64,000 bases of DNA from Robiginitalea sp. (GTDB lineage: Bacteria; Bacteroidota; Bacteroidia; Flavobacteriales; Flavobacteriaceae). The stretch lies in the NCBI GenBank assembly GCA_024642005.1, contig JAHECA010000014.1:1-64000 (forward strand), read 5' to 3'. This document shows positions 1-8,852 of the stretch, piece by piece; positions within the stretch are counted from its first letter, which is position 1, and each line of letters begins with the position of its first letter. The notes under the pieces were generated by a model. That model ran no database searches, was not told the DNA's origin, and worked only from the letters and a program-made list of their open reading frames with translations. The translations under genes and the position numbers were made by a program.

Positions 1-2
1 CT

Positions 3-1007
3 CTAAGCCTTGTTCTCCAGATTAGCGGCCTTGGTGTTCAGGTATTTTAGGAACGACCATACAAAGAATCCCAAAATAAGTAAGAGTGGAATATACACGA
101 TTTTCTTGCCATAAAGGGGGGTGTTTACCTGATGGGGTTTGCCAAAGTTCGCCACCCGTATTGCATTCTGCCTTCGAATTATTTCCAGTTTCCTTTCTTC
201 TACATCTCGGATAAGCCTGTTTTTCTGATCAAACAGGGCCGGAACGTCTAGCGGTTCGGCATTATCCAGCACCAATTGCCCCTGGGAGGATGCAGACTCA
301 CGAAGCATGCGTTCCGTATAATTCTGGATAAGCCGGTCGATTTGGACAATCAGGGAATCATTTCTGCGAATCCGGTTTTGCGCATTTTCGGCGTAAGTAG
401 CGTTCAGGCTGTTATAATATTCATTTGAGTTGATGTACTCAATGAATTTCCGGGCGTATGCTTCCCCTTTGACCGGGTCCTTGAAATAGAACGTTATCCG
501 ATGGTCTTTTGTGGTTTGCTCCAGCAATTCCGTACGAACGATATCGCCAACTGCTTCATTGTTGCCGAACTCCTGCAGTGCCTCCAGGAAAACCATTCGG
601 CTCGATTTTGCGTCGGTTTTTGCTTCACGCAAGGGGGTAAGCTCTACCTCGAAGCCTTTCAGATAGGCAATATCCATCCCCATCTGCTGGAAAAAAGCAG
701 TGTCCTGCGTCTTCAAGTTTGCCTGTAGCTCATCAACGACGTCTTGCAGATAATCAATATTGTCTAGCTGGGGGCTTACTATAACCGTAAGTTCCTGTTT
801 AATACCGGTTAGGGACCGCAGTCCATACCCTAAAAGAACGCCAACAATAAACAACCCTATCAGCCAGAAAATGTTCCGTTTCAGGTACAGAAACCCCCGC
901 AAAAATGCGCGAAAGACCCGATTGAACCCTTTCCCGATGAGTTTGAACAATTGCCCCAAATCGATTTCGTCGGCGGCAGATGGCTGGTTCTCTTTATTTT
1001 CGCTCAT
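3..1007 (-). CDS. Wzz-like inner-membrane protein (putative polysaccharide co-polymerase)
   Basis: 334 residues. The layout is a cytoplasmic N-terminus, one membrane segment near residues 45-67, a long charged and probably coiled-coil periplasmic region, and a second membrane segment near 300-322. This is the two-helix topology of Wzz/chain-length-determinant proteins, which control polysaccharide length or export. I see no kinase domain or clear family signature, so the role is inferred from topology only. It starts 4 bp after the stop of the DUF6909 gene and is almost certainly cotranscribed with it. The stop codon lies at the very edge of the window, so the gene is complete, but its downstream neighbours are unseen. 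Confidence 0.6.
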   Translation of the reverse strand: MSENKENQPSAADEIDLGQLFKLIGKGFNRVFRAFLRGFLYLKRNIFWLIGLFIVGVLLGYGLRSLTGIKQELTVIVSPQLDNIDYLQDVVDELQANLKTQDTAFFQQMGMDIAYLKGFEVELTPLREAKTDAKSSRMVFLEALQEFGNNEAVGDIVRTELLEQTTKDHRITFYFKDPVKGEAYARKFIEYINSNEYYNSLNATYAENAQNRIRRNDSLIVQIDRLIQNYTERMLRESASSQGQLVLDNAEPLDVPALFDQKNRLIRDVEERKLEIIRRQNAIRVANFGKPHQVNTPLYGKKIVYIPLLLILGFFVWSFLKYLNTKAANLENKA

Positions 1008-1011
1008 GTTA

Positions 1012-2679
1012 TTACGAATTAAAAATTTGCTTCAAAATTCTATCGGTAATCAAATACGTCGGTTTCACGCCCGTGGTGCCCAGCCCGCCTGAGGCCAGGG
1101 TATGCCCGGTTTTCAGGGGGTTGTCGGAGGCGTAGTAGGCGTAACGCACCTTTACGTTTTCTTTGATGCTCTTGCGGATCTTTGAGGCCGACTGCACTGC
1201 CTTCTGGTAATGGACCCCTTCCATTTCAAGGCCGATCACATTCCAGGTAGACTGCTGGAAAAAAGTCAGGACATCCTTGTTCTGCAGGGAAGTGCCTAAA
1301 ACGGTTACCATGGTTCCTTCATAGACATTGAGGCCATAGCCCTCGAAATCGGCCTTGCAAAGCTCGTTCCGGAATGGGTAATTATCGGCCGTGCCTTCGA
1401 ACATATGGGCAGAGGGGATCATCAGATCTCCCTTGTCGCCGTCCAGGATGCCGGCCTTCCCCATAATAGAGATAGATTCCACATCCATAAAGTGCTGCCC
1501 GCCATTTGCCTTAAAGGGCTTGAGCAACTCGTCAATGGATTCGAAGGCCTGCTCCCCAAAGGCGTAATCCATGACCAGGATAACGGGTTTTTGCCTTTTA
1601 ATGACCTCAGAAAGCTCGTAGCAGCATACATCGCCGGTCAGTTTGGCCGTGTCGAAGATCTGTACGTCAATGTTGGTGCCCGAAAGATCGTCAATCTCGA
1701 CCATCCCGTTTTTCCGGGCCATCCCCAGCACTTTTCCCCTGAGCTCCGTGTTTGAGGCCGAGCTGAGGGCCTCATAGATTTCCAGGGAATTGTTTTTGGG
1801 GAATTCCTTTTCCAGGGCCGATCGGGCAAACAGGGAGTTCACCACGCTGTGCATGTTGGAGCTGATGATGTGTATGGGCCTGTTGAGGAGTTTTTTCTTG
1901 AAAAGAGTGGCCTTGATCGTGTTGGCCCAGCGCTCCCCATGTACGTGATGGCCCAGCCGCTCCCGCAACATGGCGCTGAAAGTAATAGTGCGCTTTTCGC
2001 CGGTCGTGTTTTCCTCAATGGCCAGATGCCCCAGCCAGTAGATGATTTTCAGGAAGCGCTCCGGCTCCTTTTTGGTGGCGAGTTTGTCGTAGATTTCCGA
2101 AACCTCATCAAATGACCGGTTCAGGATGCTCGCCGTATGGATTTGGGCCACTTCCCGTTCGGCCTGGGTGAGGCGCGGCTTCTGGGCTGCCGCTTCGAGC
2201 TTCTTCCAGTCGCGGATCGTCTTGTTGCCTTCTTCGATGAGCACACGCTTGCCTATCTTGTCCGATTCGATGAACAGGAAGGTCAGGTGGGTAAGGATGT
2301 CGTAAATGTCGGAACGCCCCCGTGTAATTTCGATATTCATTTGTTCCTCATCGATCCGGTAACAATTCCGGCGGCGCTTTGGGGGTATAATTGCCTTGAA
2401 GTGCGATTTTCCGTACCCCTCGTCGGAAGTCAGGTTTATGAAGCGACATTGTTCGATCCCTTCGGGCAGGCGCTCGAGCACATAAATAAGCCCGTCTAAT
2501 TCGGCCTTGTCTTCGGCAATGGAGCCGTAGATTTCCGGGCGCAGCTGGAGCAGGGCATTGCGAAGGGTCTCCCCTGAGACCCCCATGGGCTTATAGAATC
2601 CGCGGTTGAGCAGGTGACGCATGGTAATGTACATGCGCTCAATGGCATTGGTAGATTCCTGAGCACGGGTTGCTTCCAT
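1012..2679 (-). CDS. DUF6909 family protein, nucleoside-phosphorylase-like C-terminus
   Basis: 555 residues, soluble, no signal peptide. I recognise it as a conserved Bacteroidetes family (DUF6909, by memory) without an established function. The C-terminal third contains GLEMEG (residues 483-488) followed by an ASDNP segment near 517. This resembles the MEG...SD signature of the PNP/MTA-SAH nucleosidase fold, so a nucleoside- or nucleotide-handling activity is possible; this is inference. The N-terminal half is helical and charged with no motif I know. The ATG at 2679 has a TAnnTTTG box 16 nt upstream. The gene leads a two-gene operon with the Wzz-like protein, 4 bp apart. Confidence 0.7.
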   Translation of the reverse strand: MEATRAQESTNAIERMYITMRHLLNRGFYKPMGVSGETLRNALLQLRPEIYGSIAEDKAELDGLIYVLERLPEGIEQCRFINLTSDEGYGKSHFKAIIPPKRRRNCYRIDEEQMNIEITRGRSDIYDILTHLTFLFIESDKIGKRVLIEEGNKTIRDWKKLEAAAQKPRLTQAEREVAQIHTASILNRSFDEVSEIYDKLATKKEPERFLKIIYWLGHLAIEENTTGEKRTITFSAMLRERLGHHVHGERWANTIKATLFKKKLLNRPIHIISSNMHSVVNSLFARSALEKEFPKNNSLEIYEALSSASNTELRGKVLGMARKNGMVEIDDLSGTNIDVQIFDTAKLTGDVCCYELSEVIKRQKPVILVMDYAFGEQAFESIDELLKPFKANGGQHFMDVESISIMGKAGILDGDKGDLMIPSAHMFEGTADNYPFRNELCKADFEGYGLNVYEGTMVTVLGTSLQNKDVLTFFQQSTWNVIGLEMEGVHYQKAVQSASKIRKSIKENVKVRYAYYASDNPLKTGHTLASGGLGTTGVKPTYLITDRILKQIFNS

Positions 2680-2695
2680 AGCTTGAGCTGTACAG

Positions 2696-2703
2696 CAAAA
2701 ATA
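2696..2703 (-). promoter_or_regulatory. Bacteroidetes -7 element of the DUF6909 gene
   Basis: Minus-strand TATTTTTG matches the Bacteroidetes -7 consensus TAnnTTTG and lies 16 nt before the ATG at 2679. No good TTG is visible at the expected -33 position, so only half the promoter is supported. It separates this gene from GH3 upstream, whose stop is 75 bp away. Confidence 0.5.
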
Positions 2704-2754
2704 CGTTTAATTTCGGTTCTCAGCTTTTCATAAAAGCCTTGCCCGCAAACGCCA

Positions 2755-4251
2755 TCAAAGCCGAAAGGGCTGCAGCCCGTCGGCAACTTTCCGGTCATTG
2801 GAAAGGCGCTGCACCTTGTTCTGCCCACCTAACCTGCCGATGGACTTCATGTATTCCGGAAAACCGCCTTTCCTAATTTGGGTAACTTTCAGCTTTTGAA
2901 GCACATGGCCTTCGATCAGGTCGAAGTAATAGCTGTTCTGTCGCTGCAGGTTCTGATCGAGTTGTTCGACAAACCATCCGAAATCTTCGGGTTCCTTTTC
3001 AAACTCCACCAACCACTCGTGGTAGGGCAACTCCCCTTCGGGCGGGTTGATCATCGGGGCCACGGTGAATTCATTCACGCGGGCGCCGGAGCTTTGCAAG
3101 GCCTCCTCCATGGCGTATTCCACCTCCTTGGCGATTACATGTTCGCCAAAGGCCGAGATGAAATGCTTGATACGCCCGGTTACGATAACGCGATAGGGGC
3201 TCAATGAAACAAACTGAATGGTATCACCGAGGTTATACCCCCACAGTCCGGCGTTTGACGAAATGATCATGACGTAATTGACCCCCTCGCGCACTTCCCC
3301 TATGGTATAGCGTCTGGGGTCGGGTTCAAAAAAGGTGTCGGCCTCGATGAACTCGTAAAAGATGCCGGCGTCGAGCAAAAGTAGCAACCCCCGGTTCCCG
3401 GGCTGGTCCTGATAGGCGAAAAATCCTTCGCTGGCCGGAAAAAGCTCAATGCTGTCGACCCGCCTGCCTATAAGGTCTTCGAATTTGCCTCTATAGGGTT
3501 CGAAATTGACGCCCCCATAAATAAAGAGCTGAAAATTGGGGAAAAGCTCCCCGACGGGTCTGCCGCTCTTTTGCCTGAGTTTCTCAAAATACATCTGTAC
3601 CCAGGAAGGGATGCCTGCAATTACGGTCATGTTCTCAGGCATGGTCTCTTCTACTATCTGATCTACCTTCGTCTCCCAGTCTTCAATACAGTTGGTCTCC
3701 CAGCGCGGCAGCCGGTTGCGCTGCAGGTAGGAGGGCACGTAATGCGCCGAAATCCCAGACAGCCTTCCGAACTTCATACCGTTCTTTTCTTCAAGTTCGG
3801 GGCTTCCCTGGAGAAAGATCATTTTCCCGTCTACGAAAGCGGTATTGCCAGTGGCATAGATATACATCAGAATGGCGTTGCGGGAGGCTTTTACCTGCTC
3901 GCGGATGGACAGCCGGGTAAGGGGGATGTATTTGGCCCCCGAGGTAGTCCCGGAGGTTTTGGCGAAGTAAAGGGGCTTCCCGGGCCAGAGAACATTTTCT
4001 TCCCCTTGAAGTATCGCTTCCACATAGGGCTTGAGCGCCTCGTAATCGCGCACGGGAACCCGGTGGGCAAAATCTGCATACGAGGCTATTTCCGAAAAAT
4101 GGTGGTCTTTCCCGAAACGGGTTTTGCGGCCCTCCCTGATAAGCCTTTGAAATACTTTTTTCTGGGCGGCAACCGGATGCTTCACCCAGCGGGATGCGTC
4201 GCGGTGAACGTAGTAGGCAAAAAAACGGGCCGCCAGTGCCTTTACCGACAT
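2755..4251 (-). CDS. GH3 superfamily acyl-adenylating enzyme
   Basis: 498 residues, similar in layout to plant GH3 acyl-acid-amido synthetases, which belong to the ANL adenylating superfamily and couple small carboxylic acids to amino acids. The serine/threonine-rich ATP loop is visible as AKTSGTTSGAKYIPLT near residues 98-113, and an acidic metal/ATP segment YGGVNFEPYRG follows near 245. Bacteroidetes commonly carry a GH3 homologue; its substrate is unknown to me. It lies 5 bp downstream of the M23 peptidase gene and is probably cotranscribed with it. The ATG at 4251 is followed directly by the family's N-terminal helix, supporting this start. Confidence 0.85.
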   Translation of the reverse strand: MSVKALAARFFAYYVHRDASRWVKHPVAAQKKVFQRLIREGRKTRFGKDHHFSEIASYADFAHRVPVRDYEALKPYVEAILQGEENVLWPGKPLYFAKTSGTTSGAKYIPLTRLSIREQVKASRNAILMYIYATGNTAFVDGKMIFLQGSPELEEKNGMKFGRLSGISAHYVPSYLQRNRLPRWETNCIEDWETKVDQIVEETMPENMTVIAGIPSWVQMYFEKLRQKSGRPVGELFPNFQLFIYGGVNFEPYRGKFEDLIGRRVDSIELFPASEGFFAYQDQPGNRGLLLLLDAGIFYEFIEADTFFEPDPRRYTIGEVREGVNYVMIISSNAGLWGYNLGDTIQFVSLSPYRVIVTGRIKHFISAFGEHVIAKEVEYAMEEALQSSGARVNEFTVAPMINPPEGELPYHEWLVEFEKEPEDFGWFVEQLDQNLQRQNSYYFDLIEGHVLQKLKVTQIRKGGFPEYMKSIGRLGGQNKVQRLSNDRKVADGLQPFRL

Positions 4252-4256
4252 AGGTA

Positions 4257-5126
4257 TCAGTTAAAGTCTATAAAATTTAACGGGTTTACGGGGTTGCCCT
4301 TGTTCCAAAGCTCAAAATGCAGGTGGGGGCCCGTGGTTAGTTCCCCGGTATTCCCAACCGAGGCAATCACCTCCCCGGCCCTGACCACCGCCCCTTGTTC
4401 CTTGGCAAGGGAGCCATTGTGTTTGTAGGCCGAAATAAGGCCGTCTTTGTGTTCCAGGATAATTACATATCCGGTGGCGGCAGTCCATTCCGAGAAAATA
4501 ACAGTGCCGCTTGCCACGGCCTTGACGGGGGTGTCTTTCACGGCGACTATATCTATGGCATAGTGCCTTTTGTCTGGATCGTAACCCTGTGAGACGGTTC
4601 CGGTAAGGGGGGCATACAGCAATTCACTGCCGTCGAAGGTGGGTTGTTCGAAAAGGTTGTATTTGTCTTCGAGGGCCACCTGCGCCCTCAGAACGCTGTC
4701 TTCGCGTATTGGGTTGAGGTCAATTTGGGAGGGGTCGAGCTTGAATGGCTCAAAGACCGAATCGCGGTTGGCCTGGTTGTTCTCAATGTCGCCGCGCAAT
4801 ACCATGCGGATGTTGTCAATATACTTATTGGTGTAATTTAAAACGGTTAGCAGGGAATCCGTCCGGTAGGTGAGCTCGGTAGCCTGCCTTTTCAGTGCGG
4901 TTGAAGAGTACCCGGGAATGTATTCGCGCAGGGGGGTAAAGGCAATGAGGACGGTTGTAAAGGCAATCAGGCCAATGACCGCCAGGGTGCCCGTTACAAA
5001 AACATTGAGCCGGCTTAGCTTGAATGATATCTTTTCCTCAAAAGTGCTTTCGTTCAAAATGACCAGGCGGTACTTGTGGAGCAACTTCCGCTTGATTTCT
5101 TTCCGCTTTTTATCCTTCTTTGCCAT
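4257..5126 (-). CDS. M23 family (LytM-type) metallopeptidase
   Basis: 289 residues. A basic N-terminus precedes one membrane segment (about residues 38-60) and a periplasmic linker, then a C-terminal M23 domain. The zinc-site motifs are visible: HYAIDI (H and D ligands) near residue 187 and HLHFELW near 268. M23 enzymes cut peptidoglycan cross-bridges; some anchored members act in cell division or envelope remodelling. The gene heads a pair with GH3 (5 bp gap) and is divergent from tatA. Catalytic residues look intact, so I expect an active endopeptidase rather than a degenerate regulator. Confidence 0.9.
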   Translation of the reverse strand: MAKKDKKRKEIKRKLLHKYRLVILNESTFEEKISFKLSRLNVFVTGTLAVIGLIAFTTVLIAFTPLREYIPGYSSTALKRQATELTYRTDSLLTVLNYTNKYIDNIRMVLRGDIENNQANRDSVFEPFKLDPSQIDLNPIREDSVLRAQVALEDKYNLFEQPTFDGSELLYAPLTGTVSQGYDPDKRHYAIDIVAVKDTPVKAVASGTVIFSEWTAATGYVIILEHKDGLISAYKHNGSLAKEQGAVVRAGEVIASVGNTGELTTGPHLHFELWNKGNPVNPLNFIDFN

Positions 5127-5328
5127 GTTACATCGTCCTAAAATTGCCTTTGGCCGGTCTCAGCGCCCATCTGGCCCTTCCGCAACTGCCCGCTGCGGCG
5201 TGGGTTACAGGAACAGTCTGAAAGTTCCGGAAAATTAAGGATTCGACTAAATTACACCTTATGCCACAATAATTCGGGCTCCCCATTTGTTTTTTCCTTA
5301 CCTTTACGGTTGACTAATCTGAGTTGGA

Positions 5329-5511
5329 ATGAACGCACTTACCTTTTTCCTGGCTGTAGGACCCTGGCAGATCGTCGTTGTTGTGATGGTGGTTTTGCTC
5401 CTCTTCGGAGGCAAGAAAATTCCTGAACTGATGCGCGGCCTGGGCAGTGGAATCAAAGAATTCAAGGATGCCTCCCGCGAAAATGACAAATTGGACGAGA
5501 AGAAAAACTGA
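5329..5511 (+). CDS. tatA: Sec-independent protein translocase TatA/E
   Basis: 60 residues: a short N-terminal membrane helix (about 10-26), the FGGKKIPEL hinge, an amphipathic helix (MRGLGSGIKEF) and a charged tail. This is the classic TatA/TatE layout, in which oligomers form the pore that exports folded twin-arginine substrates. The length is short, as is usual in Bacteroidetes. It stands alone here: tatC is not in the window. A strong intrinsic terminator follows 24 bp after the stop, so it is probably a monocistronic unit. The only upstream -7-like sequence (TACCTTTA, about 5299) is one base off consensus. Confidence 0.93.
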   Translation: MNALTFFLAVGPWQIVVVVMVVLLLFGGKKIPELMRGLGSGIKEFKDASRENDKLDEKKN

Positions 5512-5534
5512 GCTTCGGCCATTTTTGATAGTAT

Positions 5535-5559
5535 AAGCACCCACCGGGTGCTTTTTTTA
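5535..5559 (+). terminator. Intrinsic terminator after tatA
   Basis: A perfect 7-bp stem (AGCACCC/GGGTGCT) with a 3-nt loop is followed by a run of seven T on the plus strand. It starts 24 nt after the tatA stop. The rest of 5512-5765 contains no gene that I can support. Confidence 0.9.
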
Positions 5560-5765
5560 TTCCCTTTAGCCCTCGCGCTCCTACCCACGCTTGGGCCCTG
5601 ATCGATAAACGGTTGCTTACTTCCTAAACCACATTGGCGCCGGATACACGACGGTTTTGACCCCTTTCACAACAAAAAATTATTTAAAGGAGCGTTTGCC
5701 TTTATTTTCGAGCCTGAAAGTATTCCGGTACAAGCCAAGCGCCCGGAAATCAATGAACCAGCCGA

Positions 5766-8270
5766 ATGAGTGTATCCCTTCGCAGCCTATTCAGCATCAT
5801 GTGCCTCCTGGCATCAGGTCTTCTATGGGGGCAGATCGATTCTTCCTCCGGGGAACCGCTGGCCGCCTTTGAAAACCCGGCAAGCCAACAGCGCTATCTG
5901 GCCCCTGGCCACAAGAGCAAGGAAGACATTGCTGCAATTTTTACAGAAGAGGCCAAACAACGCGGGGTAGGTGTCCGCACCTTTGCGCAGGATAGTGACC
6001 TGGAAAACGGGTATTACCTGATTACCGGGGCCTTCAGGGAAAGCAAGAACCTGAAGCGGCTCATTAACAAGCTGGAGCGCAAAGGTCTCGAGGCGGGAAG
6101 CTTCGTCAATCCTGAAAACGGCCTCCATTACGTATATGCCCAGCACTATGTGGTGCCTGAACTCGCCCTTGACGCCGCGGTAACGCAGCTGGACGGTCGC
6201 TATAAAGAAGCCATGTGGATCCTGATTGTCGACAATCCGGAAACCGGAGGCGCACTGCTCCCTACAACAACCAAATTACAAATTCCTGAGGAAAATACCG
6301 AACAGTCTGTGGATTCCGGCGGGAATACCCCTGCCGATGTGCAGCAAGATCCGGGGAATCCTCCCGGAGCCAATACTTACATGCTGCTGCGCAAGGCAGA
6401 CCAGTACTTCGACAAGATGTGGTATTCGGAAGCCGCCCGGCTCTATGAAGAGGCCATCCAACGCCACCCGGAATATCGAAATCCCCAGATTCTGGAGCGC
6501 GTGGGCGACGCCCATTACTTCAACACCAACATGGAACGGGCCTATTACTGGTACGAACAATTGTACAATGCCAGTCAGGAAAACATGTCGGCAGACTATT
6601 TGTTCCGATACGCCCACGCCCTGAAAGGAAACGGCAAGTATGCCCGGGCCAAGCGCTTCATGCGGCTTTACGAGAACAAGGTTAAATCGCTGCCAACCCG
6701 CAGTACGCGAGATGAACTTCGGAATCGGGAAGCAGCTATGGATGACATCTTGAGCGCTGAGGAATCTTTTGGGATCAAAAACATGGAAATTAATTCGCGC
6801 TATTCCGATTTCGCGCCCATGTTCTATGAAAACAACCAGGTTGTGTTTGCTTCGTCTGTCGATTCGGCATTTTTTCATACCCGACGGTACAAATGGAACG
6901 ATCAGCCCTATCTCGACCTCTACGTGGCCAAGATGAACGAACAGTCCGATGAGCTCAGGGGGGCAGTGAAATTCTCCAAAGCCATCAACACCAAATACCA
7001 CGAGGCTGCGGTAACCTTTTCGCCAGATCGCCAGACCATGTATTTTACCCGAAACAACTACGGGAAAAAGCTGAAGCGCGACAAAAACGGGGTAAACCAC
7101 CTGAAACTGTATATGTCGCACAAAATCGACGGGCAGTGGTCTGAGGCTGTGGAGCTCCCATTCAATGGCGAAGATTATTCGACCGGGCACCCGGCCATGA
7201 GCCCCGATGGCAAACAGCTCTATTTTGTTTCAGATATGCCCGGCAGTATCGGGGATACCGACATTTTTGTGGTTGAGGTATTCGGTGATGGCAGCTTTTC
7301 TGAGCCGCGCAACCTGGGCCCGGGAATCAATACGGAAGGGAAGGAAATGTTCCCCTTTCTGAACAAGCAAAAGCTGTATTTCTCATCAAACGGCCATCTC
7401 GGCCTGGGAGGACTGGATGTTTTTGAAGCGGCATTGGATCCGGAAAACGGATTTGGCGAGGTTCGCAATGTGGGCAAGCCCATTAACAGCAACAAGGACG
7501 ACTTCTCGTATATCGTGGACGAGGAAACCCAAAAAGGGTTCTTCGCCTCGAACCGAAACGGGGGGAAAGGTGACGACGACATTTATTCCTTCCAGCGGCT
7601 GCTGCCCGAAGAAAACAATGAGAATGCCATTGCGGGGGTTATTACCGACCTGATTACCGGAGAGAACATCCCCGAGGCCCTGGTGGTCTTGCTGGATGAA
7701 AACAACCGCAAACTCAAGGAGGTCGTCTCCGATGCAGACGGCAGCTTCGTGTTTGAAGAACTGGAAAGCACCACAAAATACAGGATTTCATTTGAAAAGG
7801 ACAGCTACTTTCAGGAAAACAGGGAGGTCCAAACCGGTGACAATGATCTGATTGCCATGGAGGTGCCCCTGCGCAAACTCCAGGAAATGATCGTCATCGA
7901 AGACGGTATCCGGAAGCTCAAAACCGAAATGATCCATTTCGATTTCGACAAGTACGCCATCCGCAAAGACGCCGCAACCGAGCTCGACAAATTGGTCGAG
8001 GTGATGAACGAATATCCCACAATGGTCATTGCCGTCGAATCGCATACCGACTCCAGGGGCAAACGGGCTTACAACAAATATCTTTCAGACAGGCGGGCCA
8101 AATCGACCCGTGAGTACCTCATCGGCAAGGGCATAGACCCCAAACGCATTCAAAGCGCCGTCGGTTATGGGGAAGAGCGACTGCTCAACAGCTGCGACGG
8201 CAGCGTGCGGTGTTCGGAAAAAATGCACCAGCTCAACCGGCGCTCCGAATTCATTATCATAAATATGTAG
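5766..8270 (+). CDS. OmpA-family envelope protein with SPOR-like, TPR, PD40 and regulatory domains
   Basis: 834 residues with a signal peptide ending at about LLWGQ. Domains in order: a SPOR-like module (about 80-155), TPR-like helices (about 200-295), PD40/WD40-like beta-propeller repeats (about 345-615; blades with SPDGKQLYF and SSNGHLGLGGLDVF), a carboxypeptidase-regulatory-like fold (about 620-690), and a C-terminal OmpA peptidoglycan-binding domain (about 715-834; FDFDKYAIR, SHTDSRG). This build resembles the OmpA/PD40 proteins that support T9SS and gliding in Bacteroidetes (PorE-like), but I do not assign that name. The SPOR-like module is of the same kind as the two in the SprD-like protein. 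The start codon begins a good signal peptide. Confidence 0.85.
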   Translation: MSVSLRSLFSIMCLLASGLLWGQIDSSSGEPLAAFENPASQQRYLAPGHKSKEDIAAIFTEEAKQRGVGVRTFAQDSDLENGYYLITGAFRESKNLKRLINKLERKGLEAGSFVNPENGLHYVYAQHYVVPELALDAAVTQLDGRYKEAMWILIVDNPETGGALLPTTTKLQIPEENTEQSVDSGGNTPADVQQDPGNPPGANTYMLLRKADQYFDKMWYSEAARLYEEAIQRHPEYRNPQILERVGDAHYFNTNMERAYYWYEQLYNASQENMSADYLFRYAHALKGNGKYARAKRFMRLYENKVKSLPTRSTRDELRNREAAMDDILSAEESFGIKNMEINSRYSDFAPMFYENNQVVFASSVDSAFFHTRRYKWNDQPYLDLYVAKMNEQSDELRGAVKFSKAINTKYHEAAVTFSPDRQTMYFTRNNYGKKLKRDKNGVNHLKLYMSHKIDGQWSEAVELPFNGEDYSTGHPAMSPDGKQLYFVSDMPGSIGDTDIFVVEVFGDGSFSEPRNLGPGINTEGKEMFPFLNKQKLYFSSNGHLGLGGLDVFEAALDPENGFGEVRNVGKPINSNKDDFSYIVDEETQKGFFASNRNGGKGDDDIYSFQRLLPEENNENAIAGVITDLITGENIPEALVVLLDENNRKLKEVVSDADGSFVFEELESTTKYRISFEKDSYFQENREVQTGDNDLIAMEVPLRKLQEMIVIEDGIRKLKTEMIHFDFDKYAIRKDAATELDKLVEVMNEYPTMVIAVESHTDSRGKRAYNKYLSDRRAKSTREYLIGKGIDPKRIQSAVGYGEERLLNSCDGSVRCSEKMHQLNRRSEFIIINM

Positions 8271-8595
8271 CCAGGCCCTGTCGGGCACCAGACCACCCCA
8301 AAGGCGCCCGGCAGCATGCCGCTGTGCCGGAGGGGCAAACTACTGTCCAGGGTTTGCTTTGGCCGCTGCCTGCCCGTCTTGTAATCTATCTTGCGCGGGT
8401 AGCGACCGGTATTGACCTTCGCGGTGCGGGGTGCGGGTCGTTGGGCGGGTTTTCGGGCGGTTTGTCGGAAGCGGGCAATACGGCCCGTTGCCAGGGCTAA
8501 ATTTCCGGTGTTTCATCCGATTCTTCAGGAATTCTCGAGTTGGGCAGTCATCTTTGCTGTAATCCTTAATCCAACTTAATCCTAATTGAAACACT
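8271..8595. other. 325-bp intergenic region with G-quadruplex motif
   Basis: No credible gene. The plus strand carries a G-run cluster at 8428-8457: GGGG and four GGG runs with loops of 3, 5, 1 and 5 nt, which satisfies the usual quadruplex pattern. A weak inverted repeat GCAAAC/GTTTGC lies at 8335-8357 without a T-tract, so it is not a convincing terminator. A near-consensus -7 (CATCTTTG) lies roughly 40 nt before the small ORF at 8596. Confidence 0.5.
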
Positions 8596-8766
8596 ATGGA
8601 AAAATTAATACTCGTTAAAGAACTCTACCTGGAGGCCTTCCGGAACTGGACCAGCCTGATGTTGAAGCGCTATTTTAAAGCCTTTTCCTGGTTCTGTTTT
8701 GCCCTGTGGTTAATTACCCTGTACGCATTCGTTTTCCGCTTATCAACGGGCTATGCTTTTGACTAA
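8596..8766 (+). CDS. Small membrane protein, 56 aa (DUF6747-like)
   Basis: A 56-residue ORF starting MEKLILVKELYLEAF. It has an amphipathic N-terminus, a basic LKRYFKAF segment, then one hydrophobic helix (WFCFALWLITLYAFVF) and a short FRLSTGYAFD tail. From memory it resembles a small uncharacterised Flavobacteriaceae family (DUF6747). The ATG is preceded by an AT-rich stretch, and a strong terminator begins 31 nt after the stop, so it sits in a well-bounded transcription unit. Function unknown. Confidence comes from composition, family resemblance and the terminator. Confidence 0.72.
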   Translation: MEKLILVKELYLEAFRNWTSLMLKRYFKAFSWFCFALWLITLYAFVFRLSTGYAFD

Positions 8767-8797
8767 AACTCAACGCCAAGTCAAGTGATAAAACATA

Positions 8798-8827
8798 AAA
8801 AGCCCCGCAAGATGACGGGGCTTTTTA
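8798..8827. terminator. Bidirectional intrinsic terminator
   Basis: Stem AGCCCCG/CGGGGCT (8801-8807 with 8816-8822), 8-nt loop, A-run on the left and T-run on the right. It can therefore serve both the small plus-strand gene (8596-8766) and the converging DUF4837 gene. Confidence 0.9.
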
Positions 8828-8852
8828 TTTGCAGCAAAGGCTTATCTCGCGG

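Noticed and set aside
6276..7190. 304-codon minus-strand ORF inside the OmpA gene
   Set aside because: Shadow of a clearly functional multi-domain gene; no start signals or domain.
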